From Paenibacillus donghaensis (lineage in GTDB: Bacteria > Bacillota > Bacilli > Paenibacillales > Paenibacillaceae): 64,000 bases of DNA. The notes under the pieces were generated by a model. The model made no database searches and was not told the origin of the DNA. It was given only the letters and a program-made list of their open reading frames with translations. Location: positions 7,874,001 through 7,938,000 of the forward strand of contig NZ_CP021780.1 in assembly GCF_002192415.1 (NCBI RefSeq), read 5' to 3'. Both the position numbers and the translations under genes were made by a program. This document shows, in pieces, positions 1 through 8,747 of this stretch (position 1 is the stretch's first letter; each line of letters begins with the position of its first letter).

Positions 1-12
1 CCTAATTCTAAA

Positions 13-585
13 ATGGAGGTCTCTTGGCAACTGTTGGTGAATACTGTCCATCTTTTCGATCAGGTGTACGTAACTCGTTATAAAAACTACTCGTTTCTGT
101 ATGACCGCAATCAAAGCCCATTGACGAGGTTTAACAATAATAAATTTGACTTGTACATTAAAGGAAAGACATTGTATTTAAGAAATAAAAACCACCCAGA
201 AGAACTGAGAAAAGTATATTTGGATGGGGAATTTATTATTACTAAAAAGAATTGGCTAATGCAAAGTGGGCAAAGAGCTGGTAACGGGCGATATAAATGT
301 TTCACGCTATTTAAGAATATTATCATTAGGGATCACCAGCTAATAGCCTTGTTAGCATATGGTGAGATTGCACTTCTGGCGATAGGGGTTGACAGGGTTT
401 ATGAAGTAAATCATATAGACGGTAATCATGAAAACAACATCTCGAGCAACCTTGAAGTTGTAACTATCGATGCAAACCGTGAGCATAAAAATAGATATGT
501 AAGGGAGATCAATCTACTTGTTTGTAGGAAGGGGGAAATAATTATTAATCCGGTATTGAGTAAATATAGTGAAATTTTTGCATAA
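13..585 (+). CDS. HNH endonuclease family protein
   Basis: The C-terminal part carries an HNH-type core: NHIDGNHENN, then SSNLEVVTIDANREH about residues 137-160. This is the pattern of phage and intron HNH nucleases, which cut DNA with a metal bound by the His/Asn residues. The N-terminal 100 residues contain no domain I recognise. The reading frame is open to the left edge of the window, so the true start may lie upstream; ATG 13 is simply the first start seen. A GGAGG lies just inside the frame and does not support it. The gene is followed closely by an unknown gene. Acting as a homing or phage-derived nuclease is inference. Confidence 0.65.
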   Translation: MEVSWQLLVNTVHLFDQVYVTRYKNYSFLYDRNQSPLTRFNNNKFDLYIKGKTLYLRNKNHPEELRKVYLDGEFIITKKNWLMQSGQRAGNGRYKCFTLFKNIIIRDHQLIALLAYGEIALLAIGVDRVYEVNHIDGNHENNISSNLEVVTIDANREHKNRYVREINLLVCRKGEIIINPVLSKYSEIFA

Positions 586-622
586 GGAGATTGCATTAAA
601 GACTTTTAGGAGACTGATAGAA

Positions 623-1369
623 ATGCACCTATTGCTTAAAAGTAGAGATTTGTCAGAAGTCATAAGTCGAAGATTGGAAAATCTAGAGCTATCTGATACA
701 GAAAGAGAATTGGAGTTGAACAGACTCAAAGCATTAGATGAAGTTCTCTATTTCATGGTTCACCTATTGTGCTGGTATAAGCCTAACGATCATTTCAAAC
801 TGAAATATCTGCTATGGATTAGTAGGGGGAAAGGACTTTTTGTATCTATCAAGAGCGGTTTCCTTCCTAAACAGGAGATTGCTAAAATCGTAAATGACTT
901 TGATGTCTTTGTAACGAAACTAGTGGGGAACAATACCATTCGACTTCTTCAAAATGCCAAGTGTAAAGAAGATTTGGAATCAGTAATAGGGCAATTTAGA
1001 ACTAATAGTAAGATTAGAAAACTTAAGCTTTTTATTTTATTTGAAATGATATCTTTTTGTATGCAAGACATAATTATCGGCACTATAGAGGTGTATTCGA
1101 AAGAGGTCAGGTTTCAGCAGTTTATTGATCCACTGAGAGAGAACCAGTATTTATCCGATACATCTATTACAAATAGTTCCTTAATTGAAGGCATTCTTTC
1201 GCATTCTGATCCAGTATTTTACGAAGTGCAGAATCTATTTGGTTTATTCAGATCAGGTAGGATGGATTTTTCAAGCATGTTAAGGGAACTGGGGGAAGAA
1301 ATCATCAAGTTGATAACAAGTATGCGTGAAGATGAGAATTTTCCGGTAAGCATTTTGGAACAGTTTTAA
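623..1369 (+). CDS. hypothetical protein, alpha-helical
   Basis: I do not recognise this protein. The frame is open from GTG 569, overlapping the HNH gene, but ATG 623 has a much better ribosome binding site (TTAGGAGA about 10 bases upstream), so I use it (248 residues). It is predicted mostly helical, with a charged N-terminus (SRRLENLELSDTERELELN), no signal peptide and no clear membrane segment, so it is probably cytoplasmic. It sits between an HNH nuclease and a sortase and might be part of the same small accessory unit. No function is proposed. Confidence 0.6.
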   Translation: MHLLLKSRDLSEVISRRLENLELSDTERELELNRLKALDEVLYFMVHLLCWYKPNDHFKLKYLLWISRGKGLFVSIKSGFLPKQEIAKIVNDFDVFVTKLVGNNTIRLLQNAKCKEDLESVIGQFRTNSKIRKLKLFILFEMISFCMQDIIIGTIEVYSKEVRFQQFIDPLRENQYLSDTSITNSSLIEGILSHSDPVFYEVQNLFGLFRSGRMDFSSMLRELGEEIIKLITSMREDENFPVSILEQF

Positions 1370-1395
1370 ATGAAATAGAGTGACAAGTTAGGCTG

Positions 1396-2199
1396 GTGAA
1401 GGAAATGAAATTCTTTAAACGTACACGATATTCATATATATTGCTTCTTGGGGGTTCATTGTTTGTACTTGGTTATACTTCAGTACTGATCGCTCAATGG
1501 TTTGATGATACCAACAAATTAGAAGTGATAATTAAAGAAACAAGATCAACAGCGCTTAGTGATAGTAACTTTGCTACAAAGTTCTCTACCAAACAGATCC
1601 GAACGGTTTCTCCATACCTAAATGTAGATTTTTTAAAACTTCAATCGAGGAATGAGGAGATTGTAGCGTGGATTAAGATTCCGCTAGTTCATCTGGATAT
1701 ACCCATCGTTCAAACTACAGATAACAGCTTTTATCTTACACATGATCTTGACCGACAAAAAAACAAATTGGGTTGGGTCTTTGTGGATACCCGTAGTAAC
1801 ATTGAGCATATGGGACTGAATACCACTCTCTATGGACATAATGCGATGAATCAGCAAATGTTCGGTAGTCTAAAGAAGCTATTGAGTCTTACTGAAGGCT
1901 ATTCTGAGGATGAAGAACTTATTCAGTTCACTACTGAATATCATGAAATGGTATTCAGAATTTGCTCTGTTTATGTAACAGACAGTCAGGATTGGGAGTA
2001 TGTTCAGTCTAGCTTTATGAATGACGCATCGAAAAGTAGCTTTATTCGTATGATCCGAGAGAAGAATCAAGTTGCACTTTTCGCAGCAAACTCCCTCTCA
2101 ATACAGGATAAGTTCCTGACCTTGTCGACCTGTTACGGTCCGGCAGGTACGGCAAAGCGTCTGGTTGTTCAAGCAAAGTTGATTATGAAAAATTCATAG
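1396..2199 (+). CDS. class B sortase
   Basis: This is a membrane-anchored cysteine transpeptidase that joins secreted proteins to the cell wall. One membrane segment lies at about residues 13-36. The sortase fold follows, with catalytic His148 in TLYGHNAMN, Cys246 in the TLxTC motif (LTLSTC) and the conserved Arg255 in AKRLVVQAKL. Size (267 aa) and the N-terminal anchor fit class B or related sortases. The start could be GTG 1396 or ATG 1405; neither has an ideal ribosome binding site. No protein with a clear LPxTG or NPxTN sorting signal was seen in the window, so its substrate is unknown. A terminator follows, separating it from the amidoligase gene. Confidence 0.85.
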   Translation: MKEMKFFKRTRYSYILLLGGSLFVLGYTSVLIAQWFDDTNKLEVIIKETRSTALSDSNFATKFSTKQIRTVSPYLNVDFLKLQSRNEEIVAWIKIPLVHLDIPIVQTTDNSFYLTHDLDRQKNKLGWVFVDTRSNIEHMGLNTTLYGHNAMNQQMFGSLKKLLSLTEGYSEDEELIQFTTEYHEMVFRICSVYVTDSQDWEYVQSSFMNDASKSSFIRMIREKNQVALFAANSLSIQDKFLTLSTCYGPAGTAKRLVVQAKLIMKNS

Positions 2200-2323
2200 G
2201 TCAACGATGTAGAGGAGAATGAATTTTCAAGACTTTTTCTAACTTTCGTGTACATCCTATGGCAACTAAAAAAATTAAGTGTATTTTATAGTAGCTTGAG
2301 AGATCTTTTTCGAACCATCTTTT

Positions 2324-2357
2324 AGTGTATTGCTCCTTTGGGGTAATACACTTTTTT
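2324..2357 (+). terminator. Rho-independent terminator after the sortase gene
   Basis: The arms AGTGTATTGC and GTAATACACT (one mismatch) surround a 9-base loop and are followed directly by six T. It lies 125 bases after the sortase stop codon and 65 bases before the amidoligase gene, so the two are probably separate transcripts. Confidence 0.75.
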
Positions 2358-2421
2358 ATATCGGGAGACCAGTTTTCTTTTAGGAAAAGAATTCTAATCT
2401 AAATCACTAAAGGGGAATCCA

Positions 2422-3432
2422 ATGTTGCCTATAGCGTATAATGATTTGACCATTGGAGTAGAAATTGAATTTACAAGGTTGACTCGGAAGGAGGCGGCAG
2501 ATGTTGTAGCTAAGTTTTTCAGCACTACTGTGGGGTTAGTCCAAAAATACTACGACAGCTATGAAATACGGGATTCTATAAATCGTATATGGCGAATTAA
2601 GCGTGATGCATCCATATGGCCACAAAGGCAGGAGACCGGAGTCTTAATGGTGGGGACAGATGCTTATAAATGTGAACTAGTATCTCCTATCCTTCAATAT
2701 ACAGATATACCTCTGCTTCAGGAACTGATTCGTTGTTTAGTCACAAACGGGGCCGGCACCAACGAAAGCACTGGTCTACATGTTCATATTGGAGCGGAAA
2801 GATTCACTCCAAACAGCCTACGGGTTTTATGTAACATCTTTTATGCCAAGCAGTTACTGCTGAATAAGTCTCTGCAAATAACTCAGTTCAGAAAGTGGTA
2901 TTGCAAAAATTTACCGGAGAGTTTCATAATGCTTCTAAACAAGCGTAAGCCAAAAACATTTGAGCAATTCGCTGATATATGGTATAGCGGAACTGACTCT
3001 TGGATTAACAACAGGAGTGAACGTTATCATATAACCCGATATCGGATTCTCAATCTGCATCCCCTTCTTAGAGGGAGGCAGAATACGATTGAATTTCGTT
3101 TATTTAATGGGAGTCTTGATTATGATGCTATCAAATCCTATATTCAATTATCTTTATTGATCACAGCACAGGCATTAAATCAAAAGAAAGCAACCTGCCG
3201 GATTTCTATGCAAGAGACAGGGAATGACAAATATGCTCTGCGTGTCTGGTTATTAAAACTTGGAGGAATTGGAGATGAGTTTAAAACGATGCGGCACTAT
3301 CTTATAGCCCATTTAAATGGCAATGCGGCATGGCGCACTCCACCCAAAGCAAGTAAAGGTGTGTCAGAGACTACTTTTGAACTAGAAGGGCAGCAAATGT
3401 TGGAACTTAAAGAAAACCCTATAACCTATTAG
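2422..3432 (+). CDS. putative amidoligase (Amidoligase_2 / COOH-NH2 ligase-like)
   Basis: Features of the glutamine-synthetase-fold amidoligase family are present: an N-terminal IGVEIEFT strand, a central TGLHVHIGAERFTPN (metal/ATP-site histidines, about residues 118-132), NLHPLLRG and IEFRLFNGSLDYD near residue 230-245. The family forms amide or isopeptide bonds between carboxyl and amino groups using ATP; its substrates are mostly unknown. The next gene, seven bases or so downstream, is GGCT-like. That pairing is the classic neighbourhood described for this family by comparative genomics and predicts synthesis and turnover of a gamma-glutamyl or peptide tag. Cytoplasmic, 336 aa, complete. 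ATG 2422 is preceded by AAAGGGGA. What is modified here is not visible. Confidence 0.8.
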   Translation: MLPIAYNDLTIGVEIEFTRLTRKEAADVVAKFFSTTVGLVQKYYDSYEIRDSINRIWRIKRDASIWPQRQETGVLMVGTDAYKCELVSPILQYTDIPLLQELIRCLVTNGAGTNESTGLHVHIGAERFTPNSLRVLCNIFYAKQLLLNKSLQITQFRKWYCKNLPESFIMLLNKRKPKTFEQFADIWYSGTDSWINNRSERYHITRYRILNLHPLLRGRQNTIEFRLFNGSLDYDAIKSYIQLSLLITAQALNQKKATCRISMQETGNDKYALRVWLLKLGGIGDEFKTMRHYLIAHLNGNAAWRTPPKASKGVSETTFELEGQQMLELKENPITY

Positions 3433-3447
3433 AAGCGGGTGGAATTA

Positions 3448-3915
3448 ATGAAGAGAAGCATCCTATATGCTGCATATGGATCGAACATGAGTATGAGACA
3501 AATGACCTCTTGTTGTAATATTGCGATGATAGTTGGTTGCGGAGTGATTGAAAATTATGAGCTTGAGTTCTATTCGCTGGCTACTATTACGAAATGCCCT
3601 GGATTAAATGTTCCTATTGTATTATGGAGAATCTCCGAGAGCGAAGTGATAAATCTTGATTACTATGAAGGGGTATCTAAAGGACTGTATCGGAAGGAAA
3701 CCCTCACAGTAACGCTTCAAGATGGGAAAAGGGTACGGGCTATGGTATACGTTATGAATTTGAAATCAGAAATGCTGTATTCTCCCAGCCCCGTATACTA
3801 TTGCTCCATCTTAGAGGGGTACAAAGAAAATGGTATTGAGGTAAAGCCACTAGCTATTGCCGCTATCAAAGCTGGGGCTAGGTTTCAAAGTAATGAGGGG
3901 AAAGACACATTCTAG
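3448..3915 (+). CDS. gamma-glutamylcyclotransferase-like (GGCT/AIG2 fold) protein
   Basis: The N-terminus (LYAAYGSNMS) is the signature loop of the GGCT/AIG2-like fold, and NLDYYEGV plus the later YYCSILEGYKE match the rest of that fold. Members cleave gamma-glutamyl-amine bonds by cyclisation to 5-oxoproline, or act on related isopeptides. A GTG at 3439 extends the frame, but ATG 3448 is better placed after GGGTGG. It follows the amidoligase by about 15 bases, almost certainly in one operon. The pair suggests writing and erasing of a glutamyl or peptide linkage; that is family-based inference. Confidence 0.8.
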   Translation: MKRSILYAAYGSNMSMRQMTSCCNIAMIVGCGVIENYELEFYSLATITKCPGLNVPIVLWRISESEVINLDYYEGVSKGLYRKETLTVTLQDGKRVRAMVYVMNLKSEMLYSPSPVYYCSILEGYKENGIEVKPLAIAAIKAGARFQSNEGKDTF

Positions 3916-3992
3916 CCACTGGGGAAATGGAATTACTTTTTTGAGCTTGTTCCGCAGTGTAATCATTTATAGTAGGGAGAGGTAGGCGAACA

Positions 3993-4880
3993 ATGATGAT
4001 TAAGCCAACACAACAACAGGAAGCAGAGAAGTCAATAACGGGAAAAAAAACACCATATAAGAAGTTATCTGATTCTCCTAGACTAAGCTTCTCCCTAATC
4101 ACTGATAGTACAAGCTGCGACATCGGCTTGGGCTTCTCTATCCCAAAGGAGCAGTTTATTGATAATATTACCTTTGAAGTTGAAGCCGAGGATGAACCTG
4201 AGATTTTATCAGGAATTTTATTTCTTGACCACGAACCCACTCAACCCACCATCCCAGAAGTTTCTTTGAATAATTTCTTATCCTCAGTTGATTCAATAGA
4301 AGAAGAGATGGAAGAGACTAATTCAAGCGTTGAAGATTCAAAAACTCGGATAAAGAGAATCTACAGTGAGTTTAAAGAAATTCTAAAGCCTGGAGAACAG
4401 CCCAGCATCGCTGCGGTAAATAATTTCTCACCAGAAACCAATGTTGTTGACGTTGTGAACATAGTTAATAATGAAGCAGTACTCCCCTATAATATTGATC
4501 TACTAATGGAACAGTATGAAGATGCCAATAAGCTTGTAAAAGAGAAAATTGTAGAAGTAGAAGCCAATAAAAAGTCAGTAGCGGATAGAATAGGTATTAC
4601 GGTGAAGTGGCTTGCAGATACTTTTATAGTTATACCAGTGAAGAGCATATTTCGTACAGTCCATAATGGAATACTTAACATAGTTAGCTTTCTTGGGAGT
4701 TTGCTTAAAATCCTGATAATCACAGTAATGGTATCAACCATAGTGTACGTATTGATAGCAAACGTGCATCCCGGTTCATCACCACACCTGTTAGCAAAAC
4801 AGAGTTATGATACTGTCAAAGAATTAATTGTAACCGTTATAGCTGACGCCACAGCATACTTTGATAATAAAGAGTATTAG
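3993..4880 (+). CDS. hypothetical protein with C-terminal membrane segment
   Basis: Not recognised. The N-terminal 200 residues are hydrophilic and acidic, and rich in Glu/Ser (EEEMEETNSSVEDS), with a possible coiled coil around YEDANKLVKEKIVEVEANKK. A hydrophobic block at about residues 228-258 (LGSLLKILIITVMVSTIVYV) forms one membrane-spanning or tail-anchor region, leaving a short C-terminus. There is no signal peptide, so the large N-terminal part probably faces the cytoplasm. ATG 3993 follows GGGAGAGG. It lies 77 bases after the GGCT-like gene on the same strand and may belong to that operon. Confidence 0.6.
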   Translation: MMIKPTQQQEAEKSITGKKTPYKKLSDSPRLSFSLITDSTSCDIGLGFSIPKEQFIDNITFEVEAEDEPEILSGILFLDHEPTQPTIPEVSLNNFLSSVDSIEEEMEETNSSVEDSKTRIKRIYSEFKEILKPGEQPSIAAVNNFSPETNVVDVVNIVNNEAVLPYNIDLLMEQYEDANKLVKEKIVEVEANKKSVADRIGITVKWLADTFIVIPVKSIFRTVHNGILNIVSFLGSLLKILIITVMVSTIVYVLIANVHPGSSPHLLAKQSYDTVKELIVTVIADATAYFDNKEY

Positions 4881-4890
4881 TCTTCTGGCT

Positions 4891-5590
4891 TTATTTTGTA
4901 TACGTAATAATCTCATTTCCATTCAAGCCAGCGATGGAATAGGCCTGATCAACCATAGCCCGATCTTTAGCAAACAAAGGCACTGTCTTGTCATAAATTC
5001 CACTGATCTTGGTTACATGATGCATCTGGTGGACCATGAATTCTGAATTGCAGAGTACAATTGCCTTCTTGCTATAATCCATCAACATCTGCTGAAACAG
5101 TACCGCCCGCTCAGCAACCTCCGGGGAGTATACCGCAGCTTCCCCATTTGCAGTCTTCATCTCCCGATGATCGACAATGATATTCAATTCCCCCTGTTCG
5201 TACGCAGAGCACACATCTCTCAAGGTTTTTGATATATAGTCAACACTCTCACCTGTAAGTAAACCATTGACTTGAAAAGCTAATACGCTATTGCCGGGGT
5301 CAATGCGGTATTTAAACCGCTCTGGAAACTGGACTAGGAAGTCTTTCTGTTGATATGCGGCAGTTGGCGTTAATTTTTCATCAAAAAAAGTATGCAATAG
5401 AGACATTCAGCGCATGAGTAATTCGTTCCACATTGATCAAGCTCACATTTCGCTCACCCCGCTCTATTCCTCCAATATAAGTACGATCCAACTGACAGCG
5501 AGCAGCCAAGACTTCTTGACTCATACCACTGCGAGAGCGTAGTGCTTTAATTCGCTGTCCGAAATCAGCGAGTATATTTATGGTACTCAC
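4891..5590 (-). pseudogene. XRE-family regulator with C-terminal sensory-type domain, frameshifted at a T7 run
   Basis: Residues encoded by 5590-5381 form an XRE helix-turn-helix (SGMSQEVLAARCQLDRTYIGGIERGERN) and stop just after ALNVSIAYFF. The rest continues in another frame from about 5390 to 4891 (DEKLTPTAAYQQKDF onward). The intact paralogue at 16302-16994 shows that both parts are one protein of about 230 aa. The break falls at seven T on the coding strand (plus-strand A 5383-5389); six would restore the frame. The start is GTG 5590 after GGAGGGTGG. The C-terminal half, shared with the paralogue (VLAFQVNGLLTG, NIIVDHREMK), may be a STAS-like or other sensory domain; not certain. It may be a true pseudogene, a sequencing error, a phase-variable gene or a slippage gene. 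It is divergent from the stalk protein gene at 5941. Confidence 0.75.
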
Positions 5591-5654
5591 CCACCCTCCT
5601 GCAATACCAAATCATCAATAGATTAATTGTACCAACGGAGCTGATCAAAGAAAG

Positions 5655-5701
5655 TGAGATTTCTCAGGATTTTCGACAAATGATACTCATAGTCCGTAGA
5701 G
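5655..5701 (-). promoter_or_regulatory. conserved upstream element shared by the two XRE paralogues
   Basis: About 95 bases upstream of the GTG start of the broken XRE gene lies ACTCATAGTCCGTAGAG (5685-5701), matching ACTTATAGTCTATAGAG upstream of the paralogue at 16994 in 14 of 17 positions, at almost the same distance. Sequence further towards the gene is also partly conserved. It could be an operator or promoter recognised by these regulators, and it also lies upstream of the divergent gene at 5941. Confidence 0.45.
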
Positions 5702-5940
5702 ATTGTTCATCTGTATTGTTATGATTTTCAGGGGTATACGATCTTTTAAAAGAGTATTAAATATCGCTCTGAACTGTAAAGGATTCCACAAAAAATCACT
5801 TGTTTAACATGTGAATTTTTTTACGATAAATACCTTTAATTACCACTACTAATCTGTTATACTGGCAAATGTTAATCAGGGGGTAATACTACAATTGTTT
5901 AGGCATTTAAGGATGAGAATTATAGCGGAGGGTAAAGAGA

Positions 5941-7065
5941 ATGAATAATAAATTAGAGCATCCTAAAAAGGGGACCCAACGGCTACTAAAAAGCCGTAGA
6001 ATGCTAAGCGTAGCGATAATTACAGCTTTGCTGCTGCCAGGGAGTTCAATATATGCAAACGTTGGAGTTTTAAGCGTAGGTAAAAATACACTTTCCCCAA
6101 AACACATAGTGGAAATAGATGGGGTAACACAGACTTTCAGCCACCCACCAGTCTCCATCAACAACACGACCATGGTCCCAATGAGAGCCATCTTCGAAAA
6201 GCTGGGGGCAACTATTACTTTTAACCAGCAAACACAACTGATAACAGCGGTCAAGGATGGAACCACAATCAAGCTTACCATCGGCAGCAAGACAGCTTAT
6301 GTCAATGGAAAAGCAGTTCCTTTGACGGTAAAAGCACAAACAATCAAAAACACGACTATGGTACCTCTACGTTTCGTATCCGAGGCATTGGGAGCAACGG
6401 TTAATTGGTACCCAGAAACAATGACAATCGTGATTTCAGGTAGAGGTGCAGTTGTCACGCCACCGAGTTACAGCTTCACTTACGGCAACCATGGGTATGG
6501 TTCAGCTAACTTCTCGCAATACGTAGAGGTTATGAAATACATTTCAGCTGCAAAACAAACATACCCGTTGATGAAACTTGATGGAGGGGGTCGTTATGAA
6601 GCTCTCTACAAAGCTTATTTAAACGGAGATCGTGCAACTAACTATGCAGAAGGTACCTTAGAGAGCAGGGGTTTAACTCAAGCCGAAAATGACATGGGTG
6701 CTCTCATTGACAACGGGGTAAGCGTGGCCAAAGCAGAAGAAGCTTACAAAGTAGGTTATATTGCTGCTATTCTACTTAAAGGGATAAGTAATCCGGGAGA
6801 TGGAACTCCTTCTTCTGCATATGATGCCTTAGTAGCTAAAAAGAGTGATTGTGATGCGGATGCAAACGTGTCCTCAGCAGTCTTCGATTCTTTTGGGTAT
6901 AACACAGCTATTCTTGCAAGCAAAAACCATGCAGATATGGTTGTGCAAATAGAGGGCAAGTGGTATACGCTAGCTGCGGGGTCTTTTGAAGAATTATCCG
7001 TAACTGACCTCTCCGCACGTGGTCTTTATGTTTACACGCAACCAACAACTGGTTCTTACAATTAA
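5941..7065 (+). CDS. secreted stalk-domain protein with transglutaminase-like C-terminus
   Basis: A signal peptide (MLSVAIITALLLPGSSIYA, after a basic N-terminus) is followed by a copper-amine-oxidase-N-terminal (stalk) domain, about residues 55-165, with the usual paired repeats (TTMVPMRAIFEKLGATITFN and TTMVPLRFVSEALGATVNW). The C-terminal half (170-374) contains a Cys in KKSDCDADAN and a His in ASKNHADMVVQIEGKWYTL, the order expected of a transglutaminase-like cysteine peptidase; catalytic competence is not proven. Probably a cell-wall or extracellular protein. ATG 5941 follows GGAGGGTAAAGAGA. It is divergent from the broken XRE gene and 29 bases upstream of a CAP protein gene, likely in one operon with it. 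Confidence 0.75.
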   Translation: MNNKLEHPKKGTQRLLKSRRMLSVAIITALLLPGSSIYANVGVLSVGKNTLSPKHIVEIDGVTQTFSHPPVSINNTTMVPMRAIFEKLGATITFNQQTQLITAVKDGTTIKLTIGSKTAYVNGKAVPLTVKAQTIKNTTMVPLRFVSEALGATVNWYPETMTIVISGRGAVVTPPSYSFTYGNHGYGSANFSQYVEVMKYISAAKQTYPLMKLDGGGRYEALYKAYLNGDRATNYAEGTLESRGLTQAENDMGALIDNGVSVAKAEEAYKVGYIAAILLKGISNPGDGTPSSAYDALVAKKSDCDADANVSSAVFDSFGYNTAILASKNHADMVVQIEGKWYTLAAGSFEELSVTDLSARGLYVYTQPTTGSYN

Positions 7066-7094
7066 TTGCATATAATGTTTAGGGAGGTCAACTA

Positions 7095-8429
7095 ATGAAA
7101 TTCAAGAAACTAGCGACACTCTTAGTCGCGGCTGCAGTGGCCATTGGGGGTATTTCGGTATCACCCGCACAGACAGAAGCGGCTACGGTAACAATGGATG
7201 GGTATTCGTACTCAAGTGAGGTTGTAGATGCGCTAAATCATGTAAACGACATTCGATCAAAGATGGGTTTATCTGCAGTGAAATTAAATCCTTTCCTAAC
7301 AAAAGCTGCTGAGAATCATGTGAATTATCTCACATCTAACGGGGTTACAGGACATACAGAGGACTCCGGGAAGAAGGGGTACACGGGATACAGGATAGGC
7401 GAAAGATTGTCAGCTGTAGGGTACTCCAACGACAACGCTGGAGCTTATGAAATAATTAGTTACAATGATTATACTATTGTAGAGGCCATTGATGAATTCT
7501 TGGACACGGCCTATCATCGGACTCCAATTGTTTCGGTAGCAACAGAAAGTATTGGTTTTGCAATAGAAGGAAAAACGGTTGTAGGTATATCTGCTACATA
7601 TGAGGATAATCAGGTTGGAGAGAGTATGTATCCGTATAACGGTCAGACTGGAGTAGGTTTATCATTTGAGGGGTTTGAAAATCCAAACCCTTTGGACCAG
7701 TTTGGTGTAAATAAATCAGGATACATCCTCTCATTAGAAGTTGGTGGAGCTGCTTTAAACGAGACAAACTCTAAAGTTGTATTTACATCTTCTTCTGGTA
7801 AACCACTAAGCACTTTTATTTTCGGAGATCTCGGCACTTTATTTATTTTACCTAAAGAAGTATTGAATCACTCAACTACTTATAATGTTTCAGTGACTTA
7901 CACACCTAGTTACGGACCCTACATGAGTCAGACTAGCACTAAGACTTGGACGTTCACAACAGCGGCACAATCAAGCCCAGCTAGAGGTCCAGCCACAACT
8001 CCTAAACGAGACAACTCGCAACCAACCAGCACGATCCCAGCCATCGGAAACGGTAGTAGCATCAAGTACACCAAGGATAACATCGCTGTAAAGATCAACA
8101 AAGCAATTGTATCGGTAAACCCTAAGCCAATCCTCAAGTCGGGTAGTACCTTCATCCCGTTACGAGGGGTATTGGAAAATCTAGGAGCGTCTTTGACGTA
8201 CAACAGCAAAACAAAAGGTATTTCAATTGTACAGGGGAGCACAAACATTTCCCTAACAATCGGTAGCACGAAGGCTTATGTCAACGGAAAAGCAGTAACT
8301 CTTTCGACAGCTCCATTTGTTAGTGCAACAGGCAGCACCTTCGTACCTCTGCGCTTTGTCAGTCAGGCTCTGGGGGCTTCTGTAGGTTGGGATCAGAAAA
8401 ATTATATAGTTAGTATCGATACAAAGTGA
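7095..8429 (+). CDS. secreted CAP (SCP/PR1) domain protein with C-terminal stalk domain
   Basis: A signal peptide (residues 1-30, ending AQTEAA) leads into a CAP domain (about 35-165: ALNHVNDIRSKMGL, AAENHVNYL, GHTEDSGKKG, IGERLSAVGY, with the family's His and Glu). An Ig-like segment (about 205-300) and a Thr/Pro-rich linker follow. The C-terminal stalk domain (about 325-444) has STFIPLRGVLENLGASLTY and STFVPLRFVSQALGASVGW. The order (functional domain first, stalk last) is the reverse of the upstream gene. The start ATG 7095 follows AGGGAGGT. A strong terminator ends this two-gene unit. Such proteins are surface or spore-associated in Bacillales; the biochemical role is unknown. Confidence 0.8.
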   Translation: MKFKKLATLLVAAAVAIGGISVSPAQTEAATVTMDGYSYSSEVVDALNHVNDIRSKMGLSAVKLNPFLTKAAENHVNYLTSNGVTGHTEDSGKKGYTGYRIGERLSAVGYSNDNAGAYEIISYNDYTIVEAIDEFLDTAYHRTPIVSVATESIGFAIEGKTVVGISATYEDNQVGESMYPYNGQTGVGLSFEGFENPNPLDQFGVNKSGYILSLEVGGAALNETNSKVVFTSSSGKPLSTFIFGDLGTLFILPKEVLNHSTTYNVSVTYTPSYGPYMSQTSTKTWTFTTAAQSSPARGPATTPKRDNSQPTSTIPAIGNGSSIKYTKDNIAVKINKAIVSVNPKPILKSGSTFIPLRGVLENLGASLTYNSKTKGISIVQGSTNISLTIGSTKAYVNGKAVTLSTAPFVSATGSTFVPLRFVSQALGASVGWDQKNYIVSIDTK

Positions 8430-8440
8430 TAAATAAACAT

Positions 8441-8474
8441 AAAGAACCTTGGCTATGTAACCAAGGTTCTTTGT
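8441..8474 (+). terminator. Rho-independent terminator after the CAP gene
   Basis: A perfect 12-bp stem (AAAGAACCTTGG / CCAAGGTTCTTT) with an 8-base loop lies 11 bases after the stop codon. The remaining 270 bases to the Fic-like gene hold only a weak 60-codon frame (8510-8692) without a ribosome binding site, which I do not call. Confidence 0.8.
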
Positions 8475-8747
8475 GTTAGGTTTTAACAGTAATCACCTTA
8501 TTATAACACGTGTTAACATTTGTGCTGTGCTATAAGCTGAGCGCAACAACACTATTGAAAGTTGGCTTGAGATACGACAATGCTTGTCGTACAGCGGGTA
8601 AGCCTGAAGTCGAGATTAGGCGTTTATCTTATGAATACGTTTTGCAGAATTATATAAACCTCGCTTTCTTTAGAACTGCCACTTGTGGATAAGTGAAGTT
8701 TTTTCGTCTCGGTATATGAAAGTACTATTACGGGGTGGGGTGTTGAT

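Noticed and set aside
8510..8692. 60-codon frame between the CAP and Fic-like genes
   Set aside because: No ribosome binding site, no recognisable pattern, and composition like non-coding sequence.
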